A stretch of DNA of 64,000 nucleotides from Nonomuraea sp. NEAU-A123 (GTDB taxonomy: Bacteria; Actinomycetota; Actinomycetes; Streptosporangiales; Streptosporangiaceae), in contig NZ_JAHFZZ010000009.1 of assembly GCF_018603905.1 (NCBI RefSeq), positions 465,561-529,560 of the forward strand, given 5' to 3'. Positions 51,468 to 60,564 of the stretch are shown here, one piece after another (positions within the stretch are counted from its first letter, which is position 1; every line of letters begins with the position of its first letter). The notes below the pieces were generated by a model. It had not been told where the DNA came from and did not search any database. It was given only the letters and a program-made list of their open reading frames with translations. Both the position numbers and the translations under genes were made by a program.

Positions 51468-52883
51468 ATGCGCGGATCCCGGGCGCTCCCGCTGGCGGTG
51501 CTGTGCGGGAGCGCCTTTCTCGGTGCGATCGACGTACAACTGGCGAACATCGCCTTCCCCGACATGCTCCGGAGCTTTCCGAGCAGCGGGCTGCCGGAAC
51601 TCTCGTGGGTGTTCAACGGCTACGCGATCACGTTCACGGCGGCGCTGCTGCCGGCGGGCGGCCTGGCCGATCGGTTCGGCTATCGCCGGGTCTTCCTCGC
51701 CGGGCTGACGGTGTTCGTGATCGGCGCCGCCCTGTGCGCGATCGCCCCCTCGGCCGGCATCCTGATCGCCGCCAGGGTCGTGCAGGGCGTGGGCGGCGGC
51801 GTGATCACTCCGCTGACCCTGGCCCTGATCCTGCCGTACTACCCGCCGGAGCGGCGCGGCACGGCGATCGGGCTGTGGAGCGCGACGCAGTCGGTGGCGA
51901 CCGCCTCCGGGCCCTCGCTCGGCGGTCTGCTGGTCGGCGTCTGGGACTGGCGCACGGTGTTCTTCCTGCACCTGCCGGTCGGGCTCGTCGTGCTGGCCGG
52001 CGCGTGGCGGACCCTGGCCCGCACGCCCCCGTCCACCCCGTCCACCCCGTCCAGGCTGCCGGACATCGTCGGCCTGATCCTGCTGGTGGCGGCGATCGGC
52101 CTGCCCTCACTGGCCATCGTGCAGAGTGACGCGTGGGGGCCGGGCAGCCCGGGTACGATCACCGCTCTCGTCGCGGGCATCGTCGTCGGCGTGCTGTTCG
52201 TCCGGCGGGCGCGCTCGCACCCCGCTCCGATCGTGGACCTGAGAATCCTCCGGGCCCGGAGCACTCAGCGGGCCAACCTCGCGATGTTCCTGCTCGGCCT
52301 GGTGATGTTCGCCCTGCCGCTGGCCAATATCCTGTTCCTGACCAGGATCTGGGGATATTCCGAGACCCAGGCGGGGCTCGCCGTCACTCCCGGGGCGGTC
52401 GCGCAGGTCCTCACCGCGCCGATCGCCGGACGGCTGGCGGCGAAAGCCGGGCATCGCAGGCTGGCGCTGTGCGGTGTCGTGCTGCTGTCGCTCGCCACGG
52501 CCTACCTGGCGGTCGCGACCGGAGGCGGCCAGGCGTACCTCACGGTGGTCTTCCCCGCGGTCGTCGTCACCGGGGTGGGCGTCGCCGTGCTGGTCACGTC
52601 GCTCAGCGGGGCCGCCGTCGCCGAGATCCCGCCCGCGCGGCTCGCCACCGGCACCGCCTTGTCCGTCACCTCGCGGGCCTGCGGCGCGGTCATCGGCGTG
52701 TCGGCGCTCGTGCTGGTCCTGTCGGGGCACCGCGTCGGCGTGATCGGCGCCTATCACGGCGTCTGGGCGACCATGCTCGGGATCTGCGCCTTCATCGCCG
52801 TCGCCGCCGCGGGCCTGCGCAGCCCGGAGGCACCCGCCACGGCGAACGCCGGTCAGCGCGAGCCCGGCACGGAGCCACCGTGA
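51468..52883 (+). CDS. MFS exporter, DHA2 type
   Basis: A 471-residue major facilitator with about 14 helices. The motif A loop is GGLADRFGYRRVFLAG and the antiporter-type helix 5 region is GPSLGGLLVGVWDWRTVFF. The start follows the ligase stop by 1 bp. As last membrane protein of the operon it is the likely exporter of the product and a self-protection factor. Confidence 0.92.
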   Translation: MRGSRALPLAVLCGSAFLGAIDVQLANIAFPDMLRSFPSSGLPELSWVFNGYAITFTAALLPAGGLADRFGYRRVFLAGLTVFVIGAALCAIAPSAGILIAARVVQGVGGGVITPLTLALILPYYPPERRGTAIGLWSATQSVATASGPSLGGLLVGVWDWRTVFFLHLPVGLVVLAGAWRTLARTPPSTPSTPSRLPDIVGLILLVAAIGLPSLAIVQSDAWGPGSPGTITALVAGIVVGVLFVRRARSHPAPIVDLRILRARSTQRANLAMFLLGLVMFALPLANILFLTRIWGYSETQAGLAVTPGAVAQVLTAPIAGRLAAKAGHRRLALCGVVLLSLATAYLAVATGGGQAYLTVVFPAVVVTGVGVAVLVTSLSGAAVAEIPPARLATGTALSVTSRACGAVIGVSALVLVLSGHRVGVIGAYHGVWATMLGICAFIAVAAAGLRSPEAPATANAGQREPGTEPP

Positions 52884-52946
52884 CCGTCGGGTCCCGCGCC
52901 CGCCTGGCGTCGCGCCGCGGCCTGCTGGAAGAGTGATCCGGGACGT

Positions 52947-54830
52947 ATGTCGCCGATCTCGAGAAAGGCCCCACTCGACGTGACGGAAGCGATGCCTTCG
53001 ACCCTGCCACGCCCGGAGTATCCGCGGCCCTCCCTGATGCGTACGGACTGGCTGAATCTGAACGGCGACTGGCAGTTCGAGATCGACGCCGCCGACTCCG
53101 GTCTCGAACGCGGACTGGTCGAACGTGAGCTGTCGGGCCGGATCACCGTGCCCTTCGCCCCGGAGACCGAGCTGTCCGGCGTCGCGAACGTCGACTTCAT
53201 GGAGGCGGTCTGGTATCGGCGGACGGTCCGCGTTCCCGCCGCGTGGTCCGGGCGCACCGTGCTGCTGCATTTCGGCGCCGTCGACCATGACGCGACCGTC
53301 TGGGTCAACGGCCGCGAGGTCGTCCGGCACCGGGGCGGCTTCACCCCGTTCACGGCCGATGTCACCGGCGTGGCCGTGCCGGGCGAGCAGGCCGTGATCG
53401 TGGTCCGGGCCCGGGACAGCCGCCACAGCCCGCAGGCGCGGGGCAAGCAGTCAAGGCAGTTCGCCAACGCGGGCTGCCTGTACACCAGGACGACGGGGAT
53501 CTGGCAGACCGTGTGGCTGGAGCCGGTCGGCGGCGTCCATGCCCGCGAGGTGCGGGTCGTGCCCCGGCTGGCGTCGGACAGCTTCGACGTCACCGTCCTG
53601 TTGCCGGCCAACCGGCCCGGTCACCGTATCCGGCTCCGGCTCACCGAGACCTACGATCACGACACGAACAGTCCAGCCGGCGCCGTCCTGGCCGAGGCGG
53701 AGGTGCGCGCGGATCTCGACCTCTCCCCCCAGCTCACCCTGCGGCTGCCGGAAGGCTCGGCACGGACCTGGTCGCCGGCGGACCCGCACCTGTACGGCCT
53801 GACCGTCCAGATCCTCGACGCCGGTGGGGCCGTGGTCGACGAGGTCAGATCGTACGCCGGGCTGCGTTCGGTCTCGATCGACGGCAACCGGCTGCTGCTC
53901 AACGGCCGGCCGGTGTTCCAGCGGCTCGTACTCGATCAAGGGTATTGGCCGCAGTCGCTGATGACGGCCCCGAGCGACCGCGCGCTCGCCCACGACATCG
54001 AGCTCGGCATCGCGGCGGGCTTCAACGGGGCCCGGCTCCACCAGAAGGTGTTCGAGGAGCGATACCTCTATCACGCCGACCGGCTGGGCTATCTGGTCTG
54101 GGGGGAGTTCGGCGACTGGGGGGTCGACACCTTCGGACCGGCCGGGGACAACCAGCAGCCGACGGCCTCGATGGTGACGCAATGGCTCGAAGCCGTGCGC
54201 CGCGACCTGAGCCACCCGTCGATCGTCGGCTGGTGCCCGCTGAACGAGACCTCGCAGATCCTGACAGACCGGATCACCCAGCTCGACGACGTGACGCGGG
54301 CGATGTGGCTGGCGACGAAGCTCGCCGATCCGACGCGCCCCGTGCTGGACGTGTCGGGCTACGCGCACCGCGTCCCGGAGACCGACGTCGTCGACTCGCA
54401 CGACTATGAGCAGGAGCCGGCGGTCTTCGCCGCGAACCATGCCGGCCTAGCCTCGGGGCGGCCGTTCATGAACACGAGCCCGGACGGTGGGCAGCCGATG
54501 TCCGCTGCCTATCGGGGGCAACCGTACTTCGTCAGCGAGTTCGGTGGGATCTGGTGGGTTCCGGGCGCCGACGATGGCGGTGATTCGCTCGATCGGTCGT
54601 GGGGATACGGCAACCGTCCGAACGGCGAAGAGGAGTTCTACGCGCGGTTCGGCGGCCTCGTCGGCGCATTACTCGACAATCCGGACATGTTTGGCTATTG
54701 CTATACGCAGCTCACCGACGTGTTCCAAGAGCAGAACGGCATCTACACCTTCGATCGGTCGGTGAAGCTCGATGTCGAAAGGGTCCGTGCGATCCAGCTG
54801 AAGCCCACCGCCGCCGAGCGGTCCGGCTGA
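52947..54830 (+). CDS. Glycoside hydrolase family 2 protein without signal peptide
   Basis: A 627-residue cytoplasmic GH2 enzyme (beta-galactosidase, glucuronidase or mannosidase-like). The sugar-binding domain has WYRRTVRVPAAWSGRTVLLH and VWVNGREVVRHRGGFTPF, then an Ig-like domain and a TIM barrel. Glu434 (WCPLNETSQ) fits the acid/base and Glu531 (YFVSEFGG) the nucleophile. It follows the exporter by 63 bp on the same strand, so it probably belongs to the cluster, though it could be independent. A role in trimming a glycosylated intermediate is conceivable but unproven. Confidence 0.88.
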   Translation: MSPISRKAPLDVTEAMPSTLPRPEYPRPSLMRTDWLNLNGDWQFEIDAADSGLERGLVERELSGRITVPFAPETELSGVANVDFMEAVWYRRTVRVPAAWSGRTVLLHFGAVDHDATVWVNGREVVRHRGGFTPFTADVTGVAVPGEQAVIVVRARDSRHSPQARGKQSRQFANAGCLYTRTTGIWQTVWLEPVGGVHAREVRVVPRLASDSFDVTVLLPANRPGHRIRLRLTETYDHDTNSPAGAVLAEAEVRADLDLSPQLTLRLPEGSARTWSPADPHLYGLTVQILDAGGAVVDEVRSYAGLRSVSIDGNRLLLNGRPVFQRLVLDQGYWPQSLMTAPSDRALAHDIELGIAAGFNGARLHQKVFEERYLYHADRLGYLVWGEFGDWGVDTFGPAGDNQQPTASMVTQWLEAVRRDLSHPSIVGWCPLNETSQILTDRITQLDDVTRAMWLATKLADPTRPVLDVSGYAHRVPETDVVDSHDYEQEPAVFAANHAGLASGRPFMNTSPDGGQPMSAAYRGQPYFVSEFGGIWWVPGADDGGDSLDRSWGYGNRPNGEEEFYARFGGLVGALLDNPDMFGYCYTQLTDVFQEQNGIYTFDRSVKLDVERVRAIQLKPTAAERSG

Positions 54831-54949
54831 GTCGGGTGGCGAAGGACAACGCGAGCCAACCTCAGGGGTAGGGACCGCAACTGCCTGCGCTGCGTAGTCA
54901 TACCCGTTGACAGCAACGCAGGCGCCGCCGCTCGGGGGACTTCCAGCGA

Positions 54950-55132
54950 TCAAGCTTCGGTGGCCCGCCAGCGAAGTCGGAGTCTCGCGCGGCGCCTCTT
55001 GACTTCGTTCTCCACCAGCAGGACGGCGCGTCGTTCGACGTCCGTGTAATACTCGTCCACATCGAGCCGCTCGTCCGCGACCTGCTCGGCTCTTTCGATG
55101 ACTTCGTCACTCACCGTAGGTCCGTTTTCCAT
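54950..55132 (-). CDS. Small charged helical protein
   Basis: A 60-residue acidic-then-basic protein with a very good ribosome site (GGGAGGGAG, 5 bp before ATG). VIERAEQVADERLDVDEYY and KRRRARLRLRWRA are its two halves. I do not recognise it. It follows the membrane GAF-like gene on the same strand by 52 bp and may be its partner. Confidence 0.5.
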   Translation of the reverse strand: MENGPTVSDEVIERAEQVADERLDVDEYYTDVERRAVLLVENEVKRRRARLRLRWRATEA

Positions 55133-55184
55133 TTAGGCTCCCTCCCTGCATTGACTGCCCCTCCTATGCGCTGCCATCAAAGTC

Positions 55185-55976
55185 TCACAGACCATGAACA
55201 TGCGCCAGACCTGCGGCCAGCGCCCCGCCGAGCAGTCTGAGCGTCTCTACATCCGAATCTTCGAACGCTTTCGCCTCGGGCGAGACCACAACAAGCAGCC
55301 CTTCTTTGAGACCGGCCTCCTTGACGCCGACAGAGCTGGCGATACAGCTCCTATACCGGGGTTTCCCCATCTCCAGGACATCGAGGAAGGAATCCTCCAG
55401 GCTAATATCATCTACGCGCTTCACCCTTAGATGGTTCGATGCGAATTGCAGAAGATCTCTATCGTGATCACCATCGACACCTAACCTGGTCCGCGGCGAG
55501 CCGACCCCCCAAAGCGCGCTTACCAGTTGAAGATACCCATCTGGCCCGAACTTATAGTAAGCAGCCCGCGTCAAGCTCGGCTGCTTGGCATGACTGCAGG
55601 TACGCCTGGCCGCGGCGACGATCTGGTGGATCAGAATATCGGCTGCGGCCTTCGCCTCGATTGTGTCGTTCTTACTGCACAACCGGCCAAGGGCGACGAT
55701 GACCGGGAGACCTCCGCCGGAGAGCGTCCGGGCCAATCGTGCAGCGACCTCTTTGTAGCCGGCATCGCTGGTGTGCCTCAGCCATATCGAAAGTCCGCCG
55801 AGCGCCGCGCACATCAATAAGGCCAAGACAACGGCATCATGAGCCTGCCCGTCGACAAGTGTCACCGCGACGCCAAGGCCCGGAACCGCCATTCCAAGAA
55901 GTGCCGTGACGGGAAGGTTGAGGAGCGCCTTGTCGGCGAAATTCCTCATGACCTGCCAGGTGCGCTTGCTTTTCAT
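55185..55976 (-). CDS. Membrane protein with C-terminal GAF-like domain
   Basis: A 263-residue protein. Two transmembrane helices at about residues 18-38 and 45-65 (ALLGMAVPGLGVAVTLV, VVLALLMCAALGGLSIWL) anchor it. The rest is cytosolic and ends with GLLVVVSPEAKAFEDSDVETLRLL, the usual last strand and helix of a GAF sensor domain. Ligand unknown. Base composition is less GC-rich than that of its neighbours, hinting at a foreign origin. Confidence 0.65.
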   Translation of the reverse strand: MKSKRTWQVMRNFADKALLNLPVTALLGMAVPGLGVAVTLVDGQAHDAVVLALLMCAALGGLSIWLRHTSDAGYKEVAARLARTLSGGGLPVIVALGRLCSKNDTIEAKAAADILIHQIVAAARRTCSHAKQPSLTRAAYYKFGPDGYLQLVSALWGVGSPRTRLGVDGDHDRDLLQFASNHLRVKRVDDISLEDSFLDVLEMGKPRYRSCIASSVGVKEAGLKEGLLVVVSPEAKAFEDSDVETLRLLGGALAAGLAHVHGL

Positions 55977-56221
55977 CAGCCGACGTCCTTTGCCGATCTT
56001 GAGCTACCGGTTCACGGAAGTATCCGCCGTGACAAGATAACGTGAGCCAGGCGCTGTAGCCACAAGAACGTTCATAGACAGAGGATCATCACCAATCCGA
56101 CACTATAGCGATCGGACATCTCTCCTATAAGCCACCTATGTGATTAGTCGGGCTCGACACCGCGTCAATGAAAAAGAAACGCGGGCACTAATCAATTCGG
56201 GCCCTATAATCGTGCGAAATC

Positions 56222-57259
56222 TCATGTCGGACTCGGCCGGCGCGCGCGGAAGCGACGGAACGCGACGAGGAGGATCACCCCGGCGATGAGGGCTATCAGC
56301 CCGGCGGCCGCGAGGGCCAGCGTCCAAGGGGAGTCCAACGACCCCGGCAGGCCCCACGTTCCGGGCTTTTCGGGGAAGGTAAGCGCTCCGTTCGCCGTGC
56401 GGCTGACCCGGCCGCTGCGAAGGGTGAGGTGGAACTTCCACGGCCCGGCGGGGAGGTCCTTGCCCATCAGTGCGATGACGTTTCCCTGGCCCCCGGGCGC
56501 CAGGGTGGTGTCACGATTGACCGGGAAGGGGCCGGCGCGCAGAAAGCTCGGCCCGTCCGACAGCGACAGCTCTCCGTCGAAGTCGAGCGCGCGTTCGCCG
56601 GTGTTGGAGACGTCCACCACGATCTGCGGCTGTCCGTCTTCGGTCCGCCTTGGCACCACCTCGCCGATCTCGAAGTCCGAGGGCGGCTCCCCGCCCAAAC
56701 CCACGTCGAGATAGGAACGGATCCCGACGCGATGGACGAGCTTCACGTGTCCCTTCGATCCAGGCCTGTCCGAGGAGACCTGTGCCCATACGACGGCGTA
56801 CCGCTCTCCTTTGCTGGCCCATTCCGGCACGGCGACGGTCGCCTTCACCCGCGTCCTGCCGTTCGCCGGCAGGTCGACGGACGAACGGTTGAGCCTGACC
56901 CACTCGCTCAGCTCGTTGGAGGTGCGGTCCGGCGCGAAGGTGTAGCGGCCGTCCTTGATACCGGCGGCGGCCGCGTACAACTCCACGTGCTGAGGCTCGC
57001 GTGAGGTGCTGAAGACCTCGAAGCTCCGGGTGAAGGTGGTGCCGGGATTGACATGGTCGACGATGAAGGCGTGCGAACGCGGGTCGTCCATCCAGTTGGC
57101 GGGAACCTCCAGCAGCTTGATGCCGATGCTGTCCCTACCGCTCGAACTCGCCCCGTCTCGGCTCCCCGAGTCCGCGACCGCGGGAGCGCTGATCACCACA
57201 TGCAGCAGGAGCGCCGTCAGCGTCACGGAGACGGGCCTGCGCAACAGCGAAATAGGCAT
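56222..57259 (-). CDS. Secreted DUF916/WxL-interacting-like surface protein with C-terminal anchor
   Basis: A 345-residue exported protein. Signal peptide MPISLLRRPVSVTLTALLL at the start; two beta-sandwich regions follow, with GTTFTRSFEVFSTSREPQ, VDLPANGRTRVKATVAVP and VDVSNTGERALDFDGELSL. A transmembrane helix (TLALAAAGLIALIAGVILLV) and a basic tail end the protein. The layout is that of DUF916-type proteins, which in Firmicutes bind WxL wall proteins. It begins 5 bp after the WxL-like gene, so they form an operon. Confidence 0.7.
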   Translation of the reverse strand: MPISLLRRPVSVTLTALLLHVVISAPAVADSGSRDGASSSGRDSIGIKLLEVPANWMDDPRSHAFIVDHVNPGTTFTRSFEVFSTSREPQHVELYAAAAGIKDGRYTFAPDRTSNELSEWVRLNRSSVDLPANGRTRVKATVAVPEWASKGERYAVVWAQVSSDRPGSKGHVKLVHRVGIRSYLDVGLGGEPPSDFEIGEVVPRRTEDGQPQIVVDVSNTGERALDFDGELSLSDGPSFLRAGPFPVNRDTTLAPGGQGNVIALMGKDLPAGPWKFHLTLRSGRVSRTANGALTFPEKPGTWGLPGSLDSPWTLALAAAGLIALIAGVILLVAFRRFRARRPSPT

Positions 57260-57264
57260 ACGAA

Positions 57265-57612
57265 CTAGGCGACGGAGTGGTTCACCGTGCCGGTACAGGT
57301 GCCTTCCACCGCTTGGGCGGGGACATCGATGACGATCGTCGGATTCCAGACGGCGGAGTTGTCACCAGAGCCGGTGGTCTTGCTGAAGGCGATGCGCGAT
57401 ACGTTCAGCGCTTGCGCGGCCGCCGCGTTGACCTGGCCGGGGACGAAGGTGGTGGCGGTCGCGGTGCCGGACCAGTACAGAACATCCGTGTTGGGAATGG
57501 TCTCAGCGGGGGTGCCGGCGCCCGTCGTGAAGCCTCCCGCCGAGGCGTTCACCGACGCCACCCAGGTGGCGACGAGCGCGGCGCGCCGGTTGCGCAGACA
57601 GCTCTTGAACAT
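57265..57612 (-). CDS. Small secreted WxL-like protein
   Basis: A 115-residue protein with an Ala-rich signal-like start (RRAALVATWVASVNASAGG). The C-terminus SAVWNPTIVIDVPAQAVEG and TGTVNHSVA resembles the end of WxL domains, which finish with a WNP-type strand and a GTYTGTVTHSV-type strand. A Cys (EGTCTGT) stands where relatives have Tyr. Start ATG 57612 has GGAAGG upstream; the frame opens earlier. It is translated just before the DUF916-like partner. Confidence 0.7.
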   Translation of the reverse strand: MFKSCLRNRRAALVATWVASVNASAGGFTTGAGTPAETIPNTDVLYWSGTATATTFVPGQVNAAAAQALNVSRIAFSKTTGSGDNSAVWNPTIVIDVPAQAVEGTCTGTVNHSVA

Positions 57613-57804
57613 TGCCGATTCCTTCCGTAGAACCCGGCGTCCCGTCTGGATGCGCTCCCGGGTGATCTCATCCTGCTCCGCGATCACCCGGCTGAAACGG
57701 CCCGAGCAACCATCCATCAACCCTCTGCGATCATGAGATGACTATATGTAGTCATCATAGAGATGGTATGCGGTGCCCGGGCCCGGGTGGTCGCGAGTCG
57801 GTGT

Positions 57805-58635
57805 TCAGTCGGAGTAGCGCCGCTGTCTCACGCTGGCGGCCAGCGCGGCGGCTCGGGCCGCCTCCGCCGGCGTGAACGGCAATGCGGGGCGGCTGACCAG
57901 GAGCGCCCGTTCGGGATGGACGGAGATCACCATGGTGGTGCCGGACTCGCCACCGTCGGCGACGGTGTCTCCGGGCAGTCGCCATTGGACGTCCGTGGCG
58001 CGCAGGAGCTCCGCCATCGCGTGGGGCAACTGCTCGGGATCCTCGCTGACGGCGTGGGCCAGGACGAGGGCCTGGACACCGAGATCTACCAGATCTTTGA
58101 CGTACGCGCGGACGATGACGATGTCGAGCCCGCCGGCCTTGTCGACCGCCGACCGCAGGTTCTTCTCGCTCAGCTCAGCGGGCGCCTCGACCACGAACTC
58201 GTCCAGCGCGTCGCAGCCGGACGGAGAGATCGCGCTGCTGCCCGTCGCGGCGATGTGCAGGGCCAGGACGTTGCAGTCCAGCCTGGCGAACGCCGCCGCC
58301 AGTTCCGCCAGCCGGCCCGGACGGTCGACCACCCGAGTGCGGATACGCCACAGCTTCATGGGCCGGCCTCCCTCGATATCGATCACTTCGGCGGCGGGGC
58401 GCCGGGTTCCGCGCCGCGCGCCGAGCCGTTTGTGGACGAAGGCGCAGACGATCAGCCCCGCACCGAGTGCGATCAGCACCGCGGGGCCCGGGGCGGAGTG
58501 CCCCATAAGAGTGGCGAACAGGTGGGCAAGACCGACCGCGACGAACAGCACCGCCAGCTCTACGACCTCACGCTTCCACGAGGCGGTGGCCTGCTCAGGA
58601 GTGTGCGCCCGATCTACATCTTTCGCATCGCTCAT
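57805..58635 (-). CDS. Membrane protein with ACT domain
   Basis: A 276-residue protein. Two helices (VVELAVLFVAVGLAHLFATL and PAVLIALGAGLIVCAFV, about residues 24-68) are followed by a cytosolic ACT domain with RIRTRVVDRPGRLAELAAAF and DCNVLALHIAATGS. ACT domains bind amino acids. A second alpha/beta part follows. I do not know the exact family role; a membrane-bound amino acid sensor is a fair guess. Confidence 0.8.
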   Translation of the reverse strand: MSDAKDVDRAHTPEQATASWKREVVELAVLFVAVGLAHLFATLMGHSAPGPAVLIALGAGLIVCAFVHKRLGARRGTRRPAAEVIDIEGGRPMKLWRIRTRVVDRPGRLAELAAAFARLDCNVLALHIAATGSSAISPSGCDALDEFVVEAPAELSEKNLRSAVDKAGGLDIVIVRAYVKDLVDLGVQALVLAHAVSEDPEQLPHAMAELLRATDVQWRLPGDTVADGGESGTTMVISVHPERALLVSRPALPFTPAEAARAAALAASVRQRRYSD

Positions 58636-58740
58636 GGAGGCAGGATGGCAGCCGGCTGTTTCGCGGCCACGTGACGTGCGGTTTCGCCGACATTAATCCT
58701 CACGGGGCGCCGCGCCCGCGACTCGGGCCCACAACGCGAA

Positions 58741-58782
58741 CGAGCCGGGGCCCGCACCTCTTCAGGTGCGAGCCCCGGCTCG
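58741..58782 (-). terminator. Terminator of the cold-shock gene
   Basis: 19-bp arms CGAGCCGGGGCCCGCACCT and AGGTGCGAGCCCCGGCTCG with one mismatch and a 4-nt loop, 12 bp beyond the stop codon of the cold-shock gene. Confidence 0.85.
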
Positions 58783-58794
58783 TTGTGCGTAACG

Positions 58795-58998
58795 TCAGGC
58801 GGGAACGATGTTCTCGGCCTGCGGGCCCTTCTGGCCCTGGGTGATGTCGAAGCTGACCTTCTGGCCTTCCTGCAGCTCGCGGAAGCCCTGGGCGGCGATG
58901 TTCGAGTAGTGGGCGAAGACGTCAGCGCCGCCGCCGTCCTGCTCGATGAAGCCGAAACCCTTTTCTGCGTTGAACCACTTCACGGTGCCAGTCGCCAT
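58795..58998 (-). CDS. Cold-shock protein (CspA family)
   Basis: A 67-residue single-domain RNA chaperone. RNP1 is KGFGFIEQD and RNP2 is VFAHYSNI; the start MATGTVKWFNAEKGFG is canonical. It binds single-stranded RNA and melts hairpins. AGGAG lies before ATG 58998. About 200 bp of upstream non-coding sequence may include the long 5' leader common in these genes. Confidence 0.96.
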   Translation of the reverse strand: MATGTVKWFNAEKGFGFIEQDGGGADVFAHYSNIAAQGFRELQEGQKVSFDITQGQKGPQAENIVPA

Positions 58999-59221
58999 GT
59001 CGATCTCCTCTTGGATAGGCGCAGTAGTCAGAACCCGCACGTCACGGGCCCCACGTCGCCGAAATGACCCATCCGGAAATGACCGGCAAACAAAATGCGC
59101 CCGAGGGCTACGTCCCGTCAGGCGCACACAAAGTTCATTGGGTACCAGAACTGCAACTGAGTTCAGGATAGCACGTACCCCCCGTCGATGGGCCGACACG
59201 CGGCCACCGCGGCGACCGCCT

Positions 59222-60487
59222 TCATGAGCGGCCGGGCAGACGGACGGCCAGCAGGGCGATGTCGTCCTCGTTGGCGGTGCCGTTCGCGGCCAGCAGCTCG
59301 TCGCAGAACGTCTCGACCTCGGCCCCGGCCAGCGCGGCGGCCCGCCTGCGCAGCCTGGTCATGCCGCGTTCCAACGGCTCGGTGCGGCGTTCGATCAACC
59401 CGTCGGTGTAGAGCACGACGGTCGAGTGGGGCGGCAGCGCTTCGACGGCGTTCTGCCGGGGAAGGGCCGCGTCGACGCCGAGCAGGGTCGCGCGGCCGTC
59501 CTCGAGGAAGCGGGTGCCGCCCTCACGGGTGATCAACAGCGGCGCCGGATGGCCGGCGTTGGTCCAGCGCATTCGCCAGGGCCCGCCCGGCGGGCCTTCC
59601 ACCCGGGCCAGCACCATGGTCGCGATGAAGCCGCCGCCGAGGCCGGTGAGCGCCCGGTCCAGGCGGGTCACGATGCCGCTCGGCGGCTCGCGCCGGTCGA
59701 AGGCCAGCGCGCGGAGCATGTTGCGGACCTCGCTCATCTGCGCGGCCGCGGCGATGTCGTGACCGGCGACGTCGCCGATCACCAGGGTGACCGCTCCGCC
59801 GGAAAGGACGAAGGCGTCGTACCAGTCGCCGCCGACCCGGGAGGACTGGCGGGCCGGCAGGTAGCGGGCGGCCAGTCGCAGCGGGTGGACGTCCGGCAAC
59901 TGGGGCAGGAGCGAATGCTGGAGCCGGTAGGCCATCTCGTGCTGCAGGCCGTACAGGCGCGCGTTGTCCAGGGCGAGCCCCGCGCGGTGGGCCAGGTCCT
60001 CGACCACCGGCAGGTCGTCGAGAGTGAAGGCGGCGCCCGGCTGGACGCGTACCAGGGTCAGCGCGCCCAGCACGTTGCCGCGCACGCGGATGGGGGCCAC
60101 GAACGCGGAGTCGGCGCCCAGCAGCCGGTGGAGCAGCACACGGGCCTCGCGGAGCGTGCCGTCGTCCGGGCTGTCCGCCGACGCGGAGTTGATCAGCAGC
60201 GGGCCGGAGCTGCGCAGCGCGCGCAGCAGCGGCGTCTCCACGTCCAGGGGCAGCGGTCCGAGGACGTCCGGCAGGCCCGCGGCCTGCGCGTGCGAGCCGC
60301 GATGGGCCACGCTCACCCGCCGGACGGTGTCGTTCTCGACCAGGTCGACCGCGCACCAGTCGGCCAGCCGGGGCACCAGGAGCCGGGCCAGGCGGTGCAG
60401 GGCCGTGTCGGCGTCCAGGCTGCTGTTCATCGCCTTGGACACTTCCGAGAGCAGGCCCAGGCGCTCCAGGGCGTCCAGTGCCTTCAC
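59222..60487 (-). CDS. PP2C-type (SpoIIE) phosphatase with GAF domain
   Basis: A 421-residue serine phosphatase. An N-terminal GAF domain (about 20-185) ends with DDLPVVEDLAHRAGLALDNA. The SpoIIE/RsbU phosphatase domain follows, with SRVGGDWYDAFVLSGG, LVIGDVAGHDIAAAAQMSE, RWTNAGHPAPLLI, VLYTDGLIERR and ANEDDIALLAVR, which supply the metal-binding Asp residues. Such proteins dephosphorylate anti-anti-sigma factors and switch on sigma factors in response to a signal. Starts at GTG 60487. Confidence 0.92.
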   Translation of the reverse strand: MKALDALERLGLLSEVSKAMNSSLDADTALHRLARLLVPRLADWCAVDLVENDTVRRVSVAHRGSHAQAAGLPDVLGPLPLDVETPLLRALRSSGPLLINSASADSPDDGTLREARVLLHRLLGADSAFVAPIRVRGNVLGALTLVRVQPGAAFTLDDLPVVEDLAHRAGLALDNARLYGLQHEMAYRLQHSLLPQLPDVHPLRLAARYLPARQSSRVGGDWYDAFVLSGGAVTLVIGDVAGHDIAAAAQMSEVRNMLRALAFDRREPPSGIVTRLDRALTGLGGGFIATMVLARVEGPPGGPWRMRWTNAGHPAPLLITREGGTRFLEDGRATLLGVDAALPRQNAVEALPPHSTVVLYTDGLIERRTEPLERGMTRLRRRAAALAGAEVETFCDELLAANGTANEDDIALLAVRLPGRS

Positions 60488-60564
60488 CGCCTTCTACGCC
60501 TGGCTCGCCCGGCAGGTGATGCCGGACTTTGGAACAGCCTATCGAGAAGATCCGGTGCGCCCGG

